A stretch of 64,000 bases of DNA from Romanomermis culicivorax (lineage: Eukaryota > Nematoda > Enoplea > Mermithida > Mermithidae): positions 806,001-870,000 of the forward strand of contig CAWUHX010000133.1 of assembly GCA_963922205.1 (NCBI GenBank). The letters are read 5' to 3'. The notes beneath the pieces were generated by a model. The model was given only the letters and a program-made list of their open reading frames with translations. It had not been told where the DNA came from and did not search any database. The position numbers and the translations under genes are program-made. Shown one piece after another: positions 1 through 10,102 of the stretch (positions within the stretch are counted from its first letter, which is position 1; each line of letters opens with the position of its first letter).

Positions 1-339
1 TGTTTTTCTGGCAATAGCTAGATGGACTCGAGTCCATTCAGCTAAAACCCGCAAAATGGCTAAATGGACTCGAGTCCATCTAGTCAAAACGGTATGATAA
101 TGGCTAGATGGACTCGAGTCCACCCAGTCAAAAACACACAAAACGACTAAATGGACTCGAATTTTCCCGTAGTACAGTAAATGTGTGAATATTGAAAGCT
201 GTGAGATAAATTTTAAAACGTGCAGATTTGGAGGTTTAAGTTACAAATAACTATACAAATCAAACATTGTGAGTAAACTTTTATAACGTTTGCAAGTGTC
301 TGCACAATGATGCACACGTTGCATGAAAGTTGTTAATAA

Positions 340-1060
340 ATTTTAAAACAAATTTTAAATTTAAAATTAGAAAATTTCAAAATTAAAAATCGAAAAATTT
401 TAAAATTTATATTTGAGAATTTTCAAAATTTAGAATGCATAAATTTAAAAATTTTTGATTCAAAATTTATAATCGAGAAATTTTACAATTTATAATTGAA
501 AAATTTTAAAATTGAAAATTTTTAAAATTTACAATGAACAAATTTAAAACTTGAAATAAACATATTTAAAAAATTTTGAAATGAAAACATTTCAAAATTT
601 AAAAAATTTGAAATTACAATTCAGAGTTGAAAAATTTAAATTTGAAAAATTGAAATTGAAAAAATTCAAAATTTAAGATTGAAAATTGAAAAATTTTAAA
701 ATGTTGAGTTAAAAATTTTAAAACTTATAATTGAAAAAAATTTAAAATGAGAAAAGTTTAAAATTTTAGATAGGGAAATTTTAGATTTAAAAAAAATTGA
801 AAATTTTTCATTTATAAATTTTAAGGTTTTGTAATTATAAATTTTAAAATTTTTTAAGTTTAATTTTTTTCAATTTTTCAGTTTTAAATTTTCTAACTTT
901 TTCAATTTTAAAATTTCTTAATTTAAAATTTTAAACTTTTCCAATTTTAAATTTTTTTCAATTATAAGTTTTAACATTTTTAACTCATAATTTTAAAATT
1001 TTTCAATTTTGAATTTTTTTAATTTTAAATTTTTAAAAAATTAAAATTTTTAACTTTCAA
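340..1060. repeat. AT-rich low-complexity arm of the foldback
   Basis: It is built from variants of aaaatttaaaattgaaaaattt. The matching inverted arm is at 2600-2950. No coding potential is seen. Confidence 0.75.
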
Positions 1061-1293
1061 ATTTGTCACATTGAATGAAATTGGAGCCATGTCACATTAA
1101 ATAAAAATTGGCCAATCACATTGAAGGAAAAATCCATGCCATATTGATAGGAAAATACGGCCATGTCACTGTGAGTGACATGCTATGACCGGGTTGGGTG
1201 GCTCCCTTGATTTTCATTTCGGGAATCTGACCCGGCTAGTTCTGGCTAAAGGAAGGCCTATAGGGTACTCTGGTGCTGTCCTGGGGTTCTGCT

Positions 1294-1511
1294 CATACCT
1301 GTACTTGGGGGGGGGGGGTTGGGGGGGACCCCCCCCAACTTGGCCAACCCATTACCCAAAATCATTTACCCCCTCAACCCCCCCCCCCCCCCAGTTGGGA
1401 AAAAATAAAAAAAATTTGCCAAAAAGTGTATGTTTTTTGGCCTTTTTTGGGAAAAATTTCGACTTTTTCCTACCCCCCCCCTCCCAACTGGTCGGAGGTC
1501 TTACAGGTATG
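1294..1511. mobile_element. MITE, type J (catacctgta ends), copy 1
   Basis: The 218-bp element runs from CATACCTGTACTTGG to TCTTACAGGTATG with TSD GTTCTGCT (1286-1293 and 1512-1519). It has long G- and C-runs and the core ggaaaaatttcgacttttt. Repeat copies differ mainly in homopolymer length. Confidence 0.88.
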
Positions 1512-1519
1512 GTTCTGCT

Positions 1520-2600
1520 GTAGAGTAATAGACAACGCCGCCAGGTCAGGGGTGGCAATCCCTGGTCTCATTCAGTATGAAAGATGGACAAGGTCACTCG
1601 AGGAATGACCTGGTATAGGGGACCTGATTCTGAACCAAAATCCCCTTTTTAGCCCTAACCCAAGGAGAACAAGGGCCCTTCTAATTGAGGGGAGACTCAA
1701 GGGAAAACCGACTTAAGAAAGGGTTCCCCAAAAAAACCCCTCAACAATAATAATCTCCTGAAAATACTTACCTAGTCCTTCTCAAACCATGATTCGACAA
1801 AGGGGGATGGGTCCCTGGTTTTCGGTTGGCGATCGGCGAAGGAGGGAAACAGTCCACATGGTTCAGCCACTAGTGACGGCGGGAGGTCAGGGCAACTCTC
1901 TTTAGATTCGATGTAAGGGTACAGACGGGGACCTGGCACAAGGTAGGCAGTAGGTATTTATGCAAATTTGGCGACAGATGCAAGGGAAATGCAAATATTC
2001 AAATTTATTATAAAATAATTAGGGGGCCGATGCAGACTGAAAGACAAAGTTGGATGTGAGGAAAGAACCCAGAGAATGAGTGAAAAACTAACAAAACAGG
2101 CCATTTTAAGAACCTCATGGGCCTACAGTATGGCCTCCGCGAAGCTTACGACGCCCAAGCTAACTTCTACAGAGGAAATTGGTGCAGAAGATGCCTATGG
2201 TCACATAGACATTTTCCAGTTGGAATACGTTTAGCATTGGGAACGAGTTTCATTCCCATGCTAAACATATGAATGTCTTTAATGAGAACTTCCAAACTAG
2301 TTGTTTTGCTGCATTGCAAAAACGTGGCTAGTTTTTACTGATAAGAGATGCACGTAATGCTCCAATTATGGCCATGTGCTTGTAGAGCTCATCTGGTGGA
2401 AATTCTGATTGAAGGGTCACACTGTGGCCTACGTGGGGAATGGAAAACAACAAGAACACAACAAAAATGACACACAAAATGCATGTAAAACATAATGAAT
2501 GAAACAAAATAAAATTAAGTAATAGTCAAATAAAAAGTGGCGAAAAACATAAAATATCAACATGATGGAAATCACTTGACGCTTGGGAAAATTGGTTTGT
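1520..2600. other. Loop of the foldback element; no gene recognised
   Basis: It is GC-richer than the arms. It contains atacttacct at 1767, complementary to a splice donor and identical to the first ten bases of U1 snRNA, and a minus-strand acceptor-like tract ending near 1524. It could be captured gene sequence. No protein family is recognised. Confidence 0.3.
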
Positions 2601-3415
2601 CATGTGACAAATTTTTAACATAAATTTTTCAAATTTAAATTTTTTAATTTTAAATCGTAATTTCAAATTTTTTAAATTTTAAAATTTTTTAAATTCCAAA
2701 ATTTTTTAAATTTGTTCATTATAAGTTTTAAATTTGTTCATTGTAAATTTTAAAAATATTCAATTCTAAATTTTAAAGTTTTTTAATCGATAAATTGTAA
2801 GATTTCTCGATTATAAATTTTAAATTAAAAATTTTTAAATTTATTCATTCTAAATTTTGGAAATTTTCAAATATAAATCTTAAAATTTTTCAATTTTTAA
2901 TTTTGAAATTTTCTAATTTTCTAATTTTAAATTTAAAATTTTTTTTAATTAATTAACAACTTTCATGCAATGCGTGCATCATTGTGCAGACACTCGCGAA
3001 CGTTATGAAAATTTACTCAATGTTCGACTCGTGTCTTAAACCCCCAGATCTGCACGTTTTAAAATTTATCTCACAGCTTTCAATATTCACACATTTACTG
3101 CTGTACCCTAAGCCTAAGCCTAAGGAAAATTTTAAAGGAAAAATTAATGAAAAATACAAAGGCGAAAAACCGTCTGGAGGGCGGTAATTTCGGCTAATCA
3201 GAAGAGGGCTAACACTTCGTCCCTAATGCTTACTCCATTTAGCCGTTTTGCATGTTTTTGACTGGGTGGACTCGAGTCCATCTAGCCATTATGTAGGTTT
3301 TGACTGGATGGACTCGGGTCCATCTAGCCATTTTGTGGGTTTCGGCTAGATGAACTCGAGTCCATTTAGCCATTTTGTGGGTTTTGGCTAGATGGACTCG
3401 AGTCCATCTAGCCAC

Positions 3416-3690
3416 TGCCGTTTTTTTCCACGAACTTTTTTCCACAAATGTGGAAAGGGGTCAAAATTTTTTTCTACATATGGAAAAAAATTTTTTCGTC
3501 TCAAAATCCTCGTTTTTTCGCTTGAAAATGCTCATAAATGCTTTATTTAAGTGTTTTTAAGCTTTTTAAAGCATTCTGATTATCATTCTGATCATATATC
3601 TCAGAAATTAGATTTAAATTTTGTGTTCATAAATCGCAATTTCTAGAAAATTATCAAATCAAATCATCAAATCATTTTATTTATCGCTTC
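3416..3690. repeat. Type G hAT end fragment (tttccacaaatgtgga motifs)
   Basis: It begins gccgtttttttccacgaac with repeated ttccacaaatgtggaaa palindromes. A matching stretch is at 42231-42480, and inverted motifs occur at 6520-6600. Confidence 0.55.
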
Positions 3691-3706
3691 CAGCGAAAAG
3701 TAAATA

Positions 3707-4083
3707 CCGTATTTATTTGAATAAACGCCGCCCTCGAATAAACGCCGCACTTTTGTTCAAAAAAAGGAATAAACGCCGCGGCGTTTATTCGAGGATTTAC
3801 TATCCTTAGTTTAAAGTGAAAAAATAAGTAACAGTTTGCAGTAGGTTGTATTTTGAATAGTAGTACATATGCATTTATTGTTGAAAAAAATTGAAAAAAA
3901 TATTGAGAAAATAAGTAATACATATGCATTGTTGAAAAAGTAAAAATTTTATGGAAATTTGTGGTGTTAAACTCAAAAATCAAATAAACGCCGCCCTCGA
4001 GTAAACGCCGCCCTTCAATAAACGCCGCACCAATTGTACCATTGAAAAAATAAACGCCGCGGCGTTTATTCAAATAAATACGG
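3707..4083. mobile_element. MITE, type L (ccgtatttatttgaataaacgccgc ends)
   Basis: The 377-bp element has inverted ends CCGTATTTATTTGAATAAA flanked by TA on each side (3705-3706 and 4084-4085). It carries five or six aataaacgccgc repeats and a gccgcggc palindrome near each end. The TA flank and terminal pattern fit a TA-targeting family, not hAT. Confidence 0.75.
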
Positions 4084-4085
4084 TA

Positions 4086-4740
4086 ATAATAATAATAGTA
4101 ATACAGTCAAAGAAATGGAAAGAAAATTGTTAATAAAAAATGCAAGACGAATCAATAAATGAACAAATTACTGGAAATGAAAGGGCGCGCGAGTCTTGCG
4201 ACATCATTTAACGCGCACCCTCTAAGTATTTTCTAAAATCTAAAAACTTTATTTTGTGACGAAAAATGTCCAAATTAGGCGATGACACAACTTCATGTGA
4301 CAATTGATTCCAGATTTCGATATACCGGTTTGCAAAATCGAATTTATTAGTGTTTAAACGACAATTATTAATTACTATTTTATAGTCATTTGTACGACGA
4401 GTGTTGTTTTCATTGAAGGTGAAAAAATCGTTTAATTTTAAGGGAGGAAACCTCTAATTATTTGAAACATCATGCGTAAGGCGTTGTGCAAGCGACGAAG
4501 TTCAAGGCGACTCATGTGCAGTAAAATGAAGTTCAAGGCGACTCATGAGCAGTATAATCTGCCTAATATTCAGGTTAACTACCGAATCAAATTAACCTCA
4601 GCCACAAAACAATTCAAACATAAGTTAAATTTGTTGAATATGAATTTTTAGCTTTTCGATTAGAATAAGTCAACTCAACAGAACAGTCAAAAGAACCGAA
4701 TCGAACAAAGCTACGAAGTCTCCTACATTGAAAATTTACG
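4086..4740 (-). pseudogene. LINE retrotransposon 3' end (end of ORF2 and tail)
   Basis: The minus strand reads DYKIVINNCRLNTNKFDFA, then RYIEIWNQLSHEVVSS, ending EGAR and a stop at 4208-4210. This is the normal end of the ORF2 of jockey/CR1-like LINEs (the RvvdvWNsLP..VV pattern). Upstream reading is broken by stops. The element ends in an (ATT)n tail at about 4086-4101, beside the type L MITE. Confidence 0.7.
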
Positions 4741-4786
4741 ATAGCATTTGATTTGTTAGTTGTGTGATCTCATCTCAACTCTGTTG

Positions 4787-5230
4787 CATACATGTAACGG
4801 AGCTCCGAGGTCTGGGGGGGGGGGGGTGTCGGAGCACTTTTTTGATGCCGGGGGTCAGTAATTCCCAAAATTTTGGGGGGAGGGGTCCTTGAAGGAAGAA
4901 AATTCGATTTTTTCCATCAAAAATGTCCGAAAACGGTTTAAAAAGTAGTAATTTTTGTCTAAAAAATGATAAAATATGTACTTATGGCGCGAAGCGCCGA
5001 AAAAATTGACGTTTTTGACCATTTTTTGTCCAAAAATTAACATTTTTCATGGAAAAAATGACATTTTTCAGTATTTTTCTGACTAAAACTATGGGGGTCC
5101 CTAGGGCTACCATATGGCTAGCCATAGGATTGGAAAATCCTGGGGGGTCGCCCAATGGCTAGCCATATGGTCGACGATTTCTGGGGGGGGGGGTTCCCAT
5201 AGCACTTCTCCCCCCCCAATTACATGTATG
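4787..5230. mobile_element. MITE, type C (catacatgtaa ends), copy 1
   Basis: The 444-bp element runs from CATACATGTAACGG to CCAATTACATGTATG with TSD CTCTGTTG. It has a G-run near the left end, the hairpin at 4986-4998, an inverted repeat of atggctagccatatggt, and a C-run near the right end. Confidence 0.88.
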
Positions 5231-5839
5231 CTCTGTTGTCATGTCAGTGTCAGAAAAGACTGCATTGCAGTTACTAGTTAGCTAAACTCTCATTTTGATT
5301 ATTAAATCAGGAAGAAACTTTATTCCTGAGAACAAAATGAAAAAAATGAATTCTTTTCTTTAAAAACCCCAAAACCCAGAAATGTCCAATTTTCTAACCC
5401 AAAAAACCCATCAACCCAAAAACCCAATGCCCGCCAACCCTGTGTGCAACTTGGGGAAAAATTTTAGTTGCACAGATAAATTTTTAGTTGCTGTTTGCTT
5501 AAATTTATTGGAAAAACCATTGAAAACTAGTTTTTCTGTATTGTATTCGGTCCGCGTCAGTTTTAGACATTTAAAACCCAATTTTCTGAGTTCTGGAGAG
5601 AAAATGAAATGATTAATATGACTAGACTAGAGTAATGTGTTCGGCGCGTAGCGCCGAAAAGGTTTCCTGGATTTTAATATTCTAGAACGCTGGAAAATGA
5701 ATCTTTTCACTATTTCCCAGACAGAAAATTTGATTTCTCATGGTTTTAATAAATTTTCAGTCGGACAAACTAGAATTCGAAAATTAGGCAAGCGAGTAGC
5801 GACTCAGTAGTTTCTACACTAAAAATAATCACATGAAAG

Positions 5840-6237
5840 CATACCTGTAATTGGGGGGTTGTGGGGGGCCCTCCCCCCCAACTTGGCCAACCATATACCC
5901 AACCCCCCCCCAGTTTGGAAAAAATGGGAAAAAAATCGGCAAAAAAGTGAATGCTTTTGGCCTTTGTTGGGAAAAATTTCGACTTTTTTCGACCCCAAAT
6001 TTTCGGATTTACCCCCTCCCCACCACCTGGTCGGACCTCTAGCAGGTAAGGTAATTTGGGGGTTGGGGGACCCCCCCCAACTTGGCCCACCATATACCCA
6101 ACCCCCCTCCCAGTTTGGAAAAAATTGGCAAAAAAGTGCCTTTTTTGGGAAAAATTTCGACTTTTTTCGACCCCCTCCTCCCCCAAAATTTCGGATTTAC
6201 TCCCCCCTCCCAACTGGTCGGATCTCTTACAGGTATG
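5840..6237. mobile_element. MITE, type J, copy 2, tandem dimer
   Basis: Two type J units lie head to tail with the internal junction at about 6030-6055 (agcaggtaaggtaatttg). The flanks CATGAAAG and CGTGAAAG match at 7 of 8 positions. Confidence 0.8.
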
Positions 6238-6616
6238 CGTGAAAGTCATAATTTTTATGAAGGTCGCAAAAAAATTTTAGTTTTCATCAAATTCATCAAC
6301 AAACAATACAGGATCAAACATTAATCCATAATATGCTGATAATTAGAACCTATAAGCACTATAGTTAAGTAAAGTTGGACATGCTAAAAGCCGCGCCTGA
6401 GCTTGGTAATAAATAATAATGATTATTAAAGTTATCACCAGCGTCGGAAAATTTTGAGATTTGGACCTCCTAAAATGCACCAAAATGCATCCTTTCAATA
6501 TGAAAACGACAAATTTTCCTTCCACATTTGTGGAAAGACCTCAAAATTTGTTTCCACATTCCAGATTTTTTTCCACACTATAGTGCAAATGTAGAAAAAA
6601 CAGTTGTACTAAGCAT

Positions 6617-6714
6617 CAGGGTTCTTTCACACAGCAACCAAATTTCGGGCTGTTCAACCAAATGTTTTCTGCCAAGTTGCACATTGCAACCTGGCCTGTG
6701 CAAAAAAAACCCTG
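6617..6714. mobile_element. Short hAT MITE, type N, 98 bp
   Basis: It runs from CAGGGTTCTTTCACACAG to CTGTGCAAAAAAAACCCTG with TSD CTAAGCAT (6609-6616 and 6715-6722). Longer related sequences (gcaaccaaatttcgagctgtgc) follow at 6740-6900 and 7145-7290. Confidence 0.82.
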
Positions 6715-6898
6715 CTAAGCATCGCCGAGCAGCATGGTTCTTTTGCATACAGCAACAAAACTTCGGGCTGTGCAAACAAATTTTTGTGGTCAAGTTGTAC
6801 CGTGCAACTTCATGCCTGACTACAATCTTGATTAGGTTATAGGGTTTCCTGTCCGGAGATACATTTTTACGTGTATTTTTCCAGTGCGGGGTCAGAAA

Positions 6899-6989
6899 AC
6901 GGCAGTGGCTAAACAGCCAGCTGTTTAGCTAAAAATATAAAATTTGGCCAAACGGCCGCGAGGCTATTTTACCACTGCCGTAAGAAATT
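6899..6989. repeat. Small hairpin element with cggcagtgg ends
   Basis: The inverted ends are cggcagtgg/ccactgccg. The inner palindrome gctaaacagc-ca-gctgtttagc is perfect. The flanks tcagaaaa and taagaaat are only weakly similar. Confidence 0.45.
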
Positions 6990-7832
6990 ATCAACATATC
7001 AGTGACCCTTTTAATTATCGTCATATCAGTGGCCCTTACAGAGGGGTGGCATGGTGATATGTCACCAGTAAACTAAAGAGGTGAAAAAATTTTTTCAAAT
7101 CAAATTTCATTTTAACAACAGCTCCAACTACTGTACCTTCAAACAAACCTTTTTTGCACACAGCAACCAAATTTCGAGCTGTGCAACCAAATTTTTTCTG
7201 TCAAGTTGGGCAGTGCAAATTGAAGCCTGTCTGACTGCCCTTCTGAGTAAGTTATAGGGTTTCCTGTCTGGAGATACATCTTTAAGCATTATAAAATAGA
7301 AAATAGTGAAAATTTTCTTTTTTTAAAATTATTTGTAATTATTTAATAATTTTTATATATTATTCCAGTGCGCGGTTAGAAAATGTCATTCTATCTAATG
7401 CTTAGCTTTTTACACAAAAAAATTTTCTCGTGGGAAAGACACTGAAGTCAGCGACAAGGTTCTGAGCAAAAAGTTTGACAAAAATATAATTAAAGCCGCT
7501 CGTTTCTTTATTGTACATACGTAGAAATCGCGCTCACCACCAAACATGCACATAGGGGGCTAGGGGATATAAACCCTCATACCTGAGACACTGGCCACCC
7601 CCAAGAAATCTGGCCCAAAAAATCGTCAAACACAACACCCCCTGAACTTTTTTCAAGACCAGCTTTTTAATGATTTTTGTGCACATTTTGTATGAAACAG
7701 AGTTTTTTCCAAAAACTTTTCGCCCCATTTGAGGAAACACCCCAAAAATTTTTTCCTCTTGAGGAAAAAATAATTTTTTAAAATTTCCTTGTTTAAAAAT
7801 CGTTCAAAATCATTTCTGCTGTGTTTTTTGGG

Positions 7833-8110
7833 CAGCCGCTAGATGGACTCGAGTCCATCTAGCCAAAACCTGCAGAATGGATAAACAGACTCAAGTCCAT
7901 CTAGCCAAAACCCGCAAAATGGCTAAATCGACTCGAGTCCATCTAGCCAAAACACACAAAGTGGCTAAATAGACTCGAGTCGGTCTAGCAAAAACACACA
8001 AAGTGGCTAAATAAACTCGAGTTTTTTGTAGTACAGTAAATGTATGGATATTGATAGTTGTGAGCCAAATCTTCAAACCTGCAGATCTAGAGCTTCGAAG
8101 AATTACCATC
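7833..8110. repeat. Type K foldback end, isolated copy
   Basis: It has about five units of the ctcgag palindrome followed by gtagtacagtaaatgtatgg and a decayed inner segment, matching positions 1-260. It ends just before the type D MITE. Confidence 0.7.
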
Positions 8111-8240
8111 TATAGGTTCATTCCATGTCCATCTCAGATTCTGCCGAAATTTTGTGTGAATGATCCCACATGTCCCAAATGAACATTCGCGAAATATCAG
8201 CCTCTGATGTGCAATATTCATGGAGCTAGGGTCACCTGAT

Positions 8241-9287
8241 CATAGTTTTTTTAGCATTTTACAAGCCATGGCTTTTTGGACTGACAAAATGGCTTGTAGA
8301 ATTTTTGTCCAACAAGCCAAAATGGCTTGTCAGAATTTTTTAAGTCATGTTTTTGATCATATGGGATACAGAAAAGATGCATTTTGGTGCATTTTAGAAG
8401 GTCATAATCTCAAAATTTTCCGGCGCTTCGCGCCGGTTATAACTTAAATAAGCATTATTATTTATTTCCTAGCTCAGGCGCCGCTTCCAACATGTCTGCC
8501 TTCACTTATCATTCAATCTTTAATAGTTTTAATCATCTTAAACGTATTATCTCATGTTTTAATTAGTAATCTTCAATATTTCATCTTGATATTTAATGAA
8601 GATTCACATTTTTCCCTTGACACCTTTTTTAGAAAGATCAATACGTCAAGTCTGTAAACTTTTTGAAGCAATTATTCCTTTCTTAACGTAAAATCAATTC
8701 AAAAGCTTCATGGAAGTAGTTTTCGGAAATTTCTACTCTTTACTCATATCTTTTCGGCCAAGTTCATGCGAGTGTGTGAATAAATTAATGGTTTTAAAAT
8801 TTTTCAAACATAAAATTCTAGAAATTACGACTTTTGAACAGAAAATTCGAATCTAATTATTCAAATAAGTGTTTGAAAAATTGATTTTCCAACATCGCAG
8901 AATGTCAATACCCAAAAAATTTTCCGGCGTTTCAGGCAGGAAAGATTAATAGCTTTTTTGGTTATGTTCTTGGATAGTTTGCTGGAAAATCTTTTCCACA
9001 ATGCTTGTAGATTCGACTTCGATCAAACTCAAAAATTTCAAAAGTTTCCTGAATTTTAATGAATTAACGGCTCTAAAATGTTATTGAATAAATGTTGAAT
9101 GACATCTTTTTTCTGATCGATTGCCATGATGCTCAATATATACATTTCTTTAAAAAATTACCTAGCATGGGAATTTATTCACGTATACTGATATTATAAA
9201 ATTGGCTTGTAAAAATTTGGAATGGCTTGTAAAATTTTAGGTCAACAAGCCACTTGGCTTGTGACTCGTAGGTCAAAAAAAACCCTG
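8241..9287. mobile_element. hAT MITE, type D (acaagcc...ggcttgt motifs), copy 1
   Basis: The 1047-bp element runs from CATAGTTTTTTTAGC to GGTCAAAAAAAACCCTG, with TSD CACCTGAT (8233-8240 and 9288-9295). Both ends carry several aacaagcca/tggcttgt palindromes. The GGCGC hairpin is at 8422-8434. Confidence 0.85.
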
Positions 9288-9295
9288 CACCTGAT

Positions 9296-10094
9296 TGACC
9301 CCATACCCAAAACTTACGCATGTGAGATTTCGTTGATTTTGAATCTTTATAATTCTGTGGCATTTTTTCCAAAACAGCTATAAATTCGTTTTCTTATAGT
9401 TTTGAACATTATCTTTCCAATTAAATCAATCACACATTTGACATCCTGCACCTAAGAAATGTTAAGTGCTCTAAAAATGACAAAATATTCATGCACTCTG
9501 AAAAAGTATAAATTTTGCTTAGCTACAGCATGCTCAAAAATAAAGCTGTGAACTTGTAGCTTCATTTATTTGATCTGTAATGGACCATGTTCAAACCCAA
9601 TTAGGTTCGACTCGTTAACTTTGATCCTTGGTTTACAATTTGACAACGCAGTTTCAATTTTGTGTAAACTAGCAAAAAGTAGGGTATATTTAAATCAATT
9701 TTGCAAGAAAGAGTCACCATATATCTTTTAAAGCTGGTTCCATTAGAAAGAGCGTAGTTTAAACCTCTTAGAAACCTATGGTTGATCTACTGAAGCTCGG
9801 GTATAAGGTCCGAAAAATGTTGATAAAGCAACTGTCGTTTTCATGGTAATGATATATGTGACAGCCTGTGGATCGACATTTAAACAAGTGCTAATGCACC
9901 AATTTGATATTTAGGCTCATGATAGCAACACAAAGTCACATTCTTGAGCACTTTTCGAGCAAATTTGTACTGTCGACTAGATGAGGTAACAAAAGGTTAC
10001 AGCAAAATTCACGATAAATGCTGTTCTGGGACCCAGAAAATATTCCATCTTTCCGGCCAATGAAAATACGCAGCTGAATCATGTGGATGCATCA
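9296..10094. other. No feature recognised
   Basis: AT-rich single-copy-looking sequence between the type D MITE and the type A hAT. No repeat ends, splice-framed exons or RNA genes seen. Confidence 0.4.
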
Positions 10095-10102
10095 CTTCGA
10101 CT

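Larger units (their letters stand above)
1..3415. mobile_element. Large foldback element, type K, truncated by the window start
   Basis: Both ends are arrays of the palindrome ctagatggactcgagtccat in units of about 43 bp (1-170 and 3235-3415, opposite orientation). Inside lie inverted copies of a stretch with gtgagataaattttaaaacg (about 170-340 against 2950-3105), then AT-rich arms (340-1060 against 2600-2950), then a GC-richer loop of about 1.5 kb. A third end copy is at 7833-8110. Confidence 0.7.

Noticed and set aside
1185..1608. Overlapping open frames rich in Pro and Gly, also at 5851-6324, 23475-23965 and 44252-44481
   Set aside because: They are translations of G- and C-runs inside type J MITEs and occur in several frames and both strands of every copy.
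3105..3125. TTAGGC/GCCTAA hexamers here, at 41735-41757 and at 63150-63195, resembling telomere repeats
   Set aside because: Only two to four imperfect units each, in scattered places inside repeats; too short for telomere or interstitial telomere arrays.
3235..3415. Regularly spaced palindromes that look like a CRISPR array
   Set aside because: The spacers are near-identical, there are no cas genes, and the same array appears inverted at the other end of a foldback element in a eukaryotic genome.
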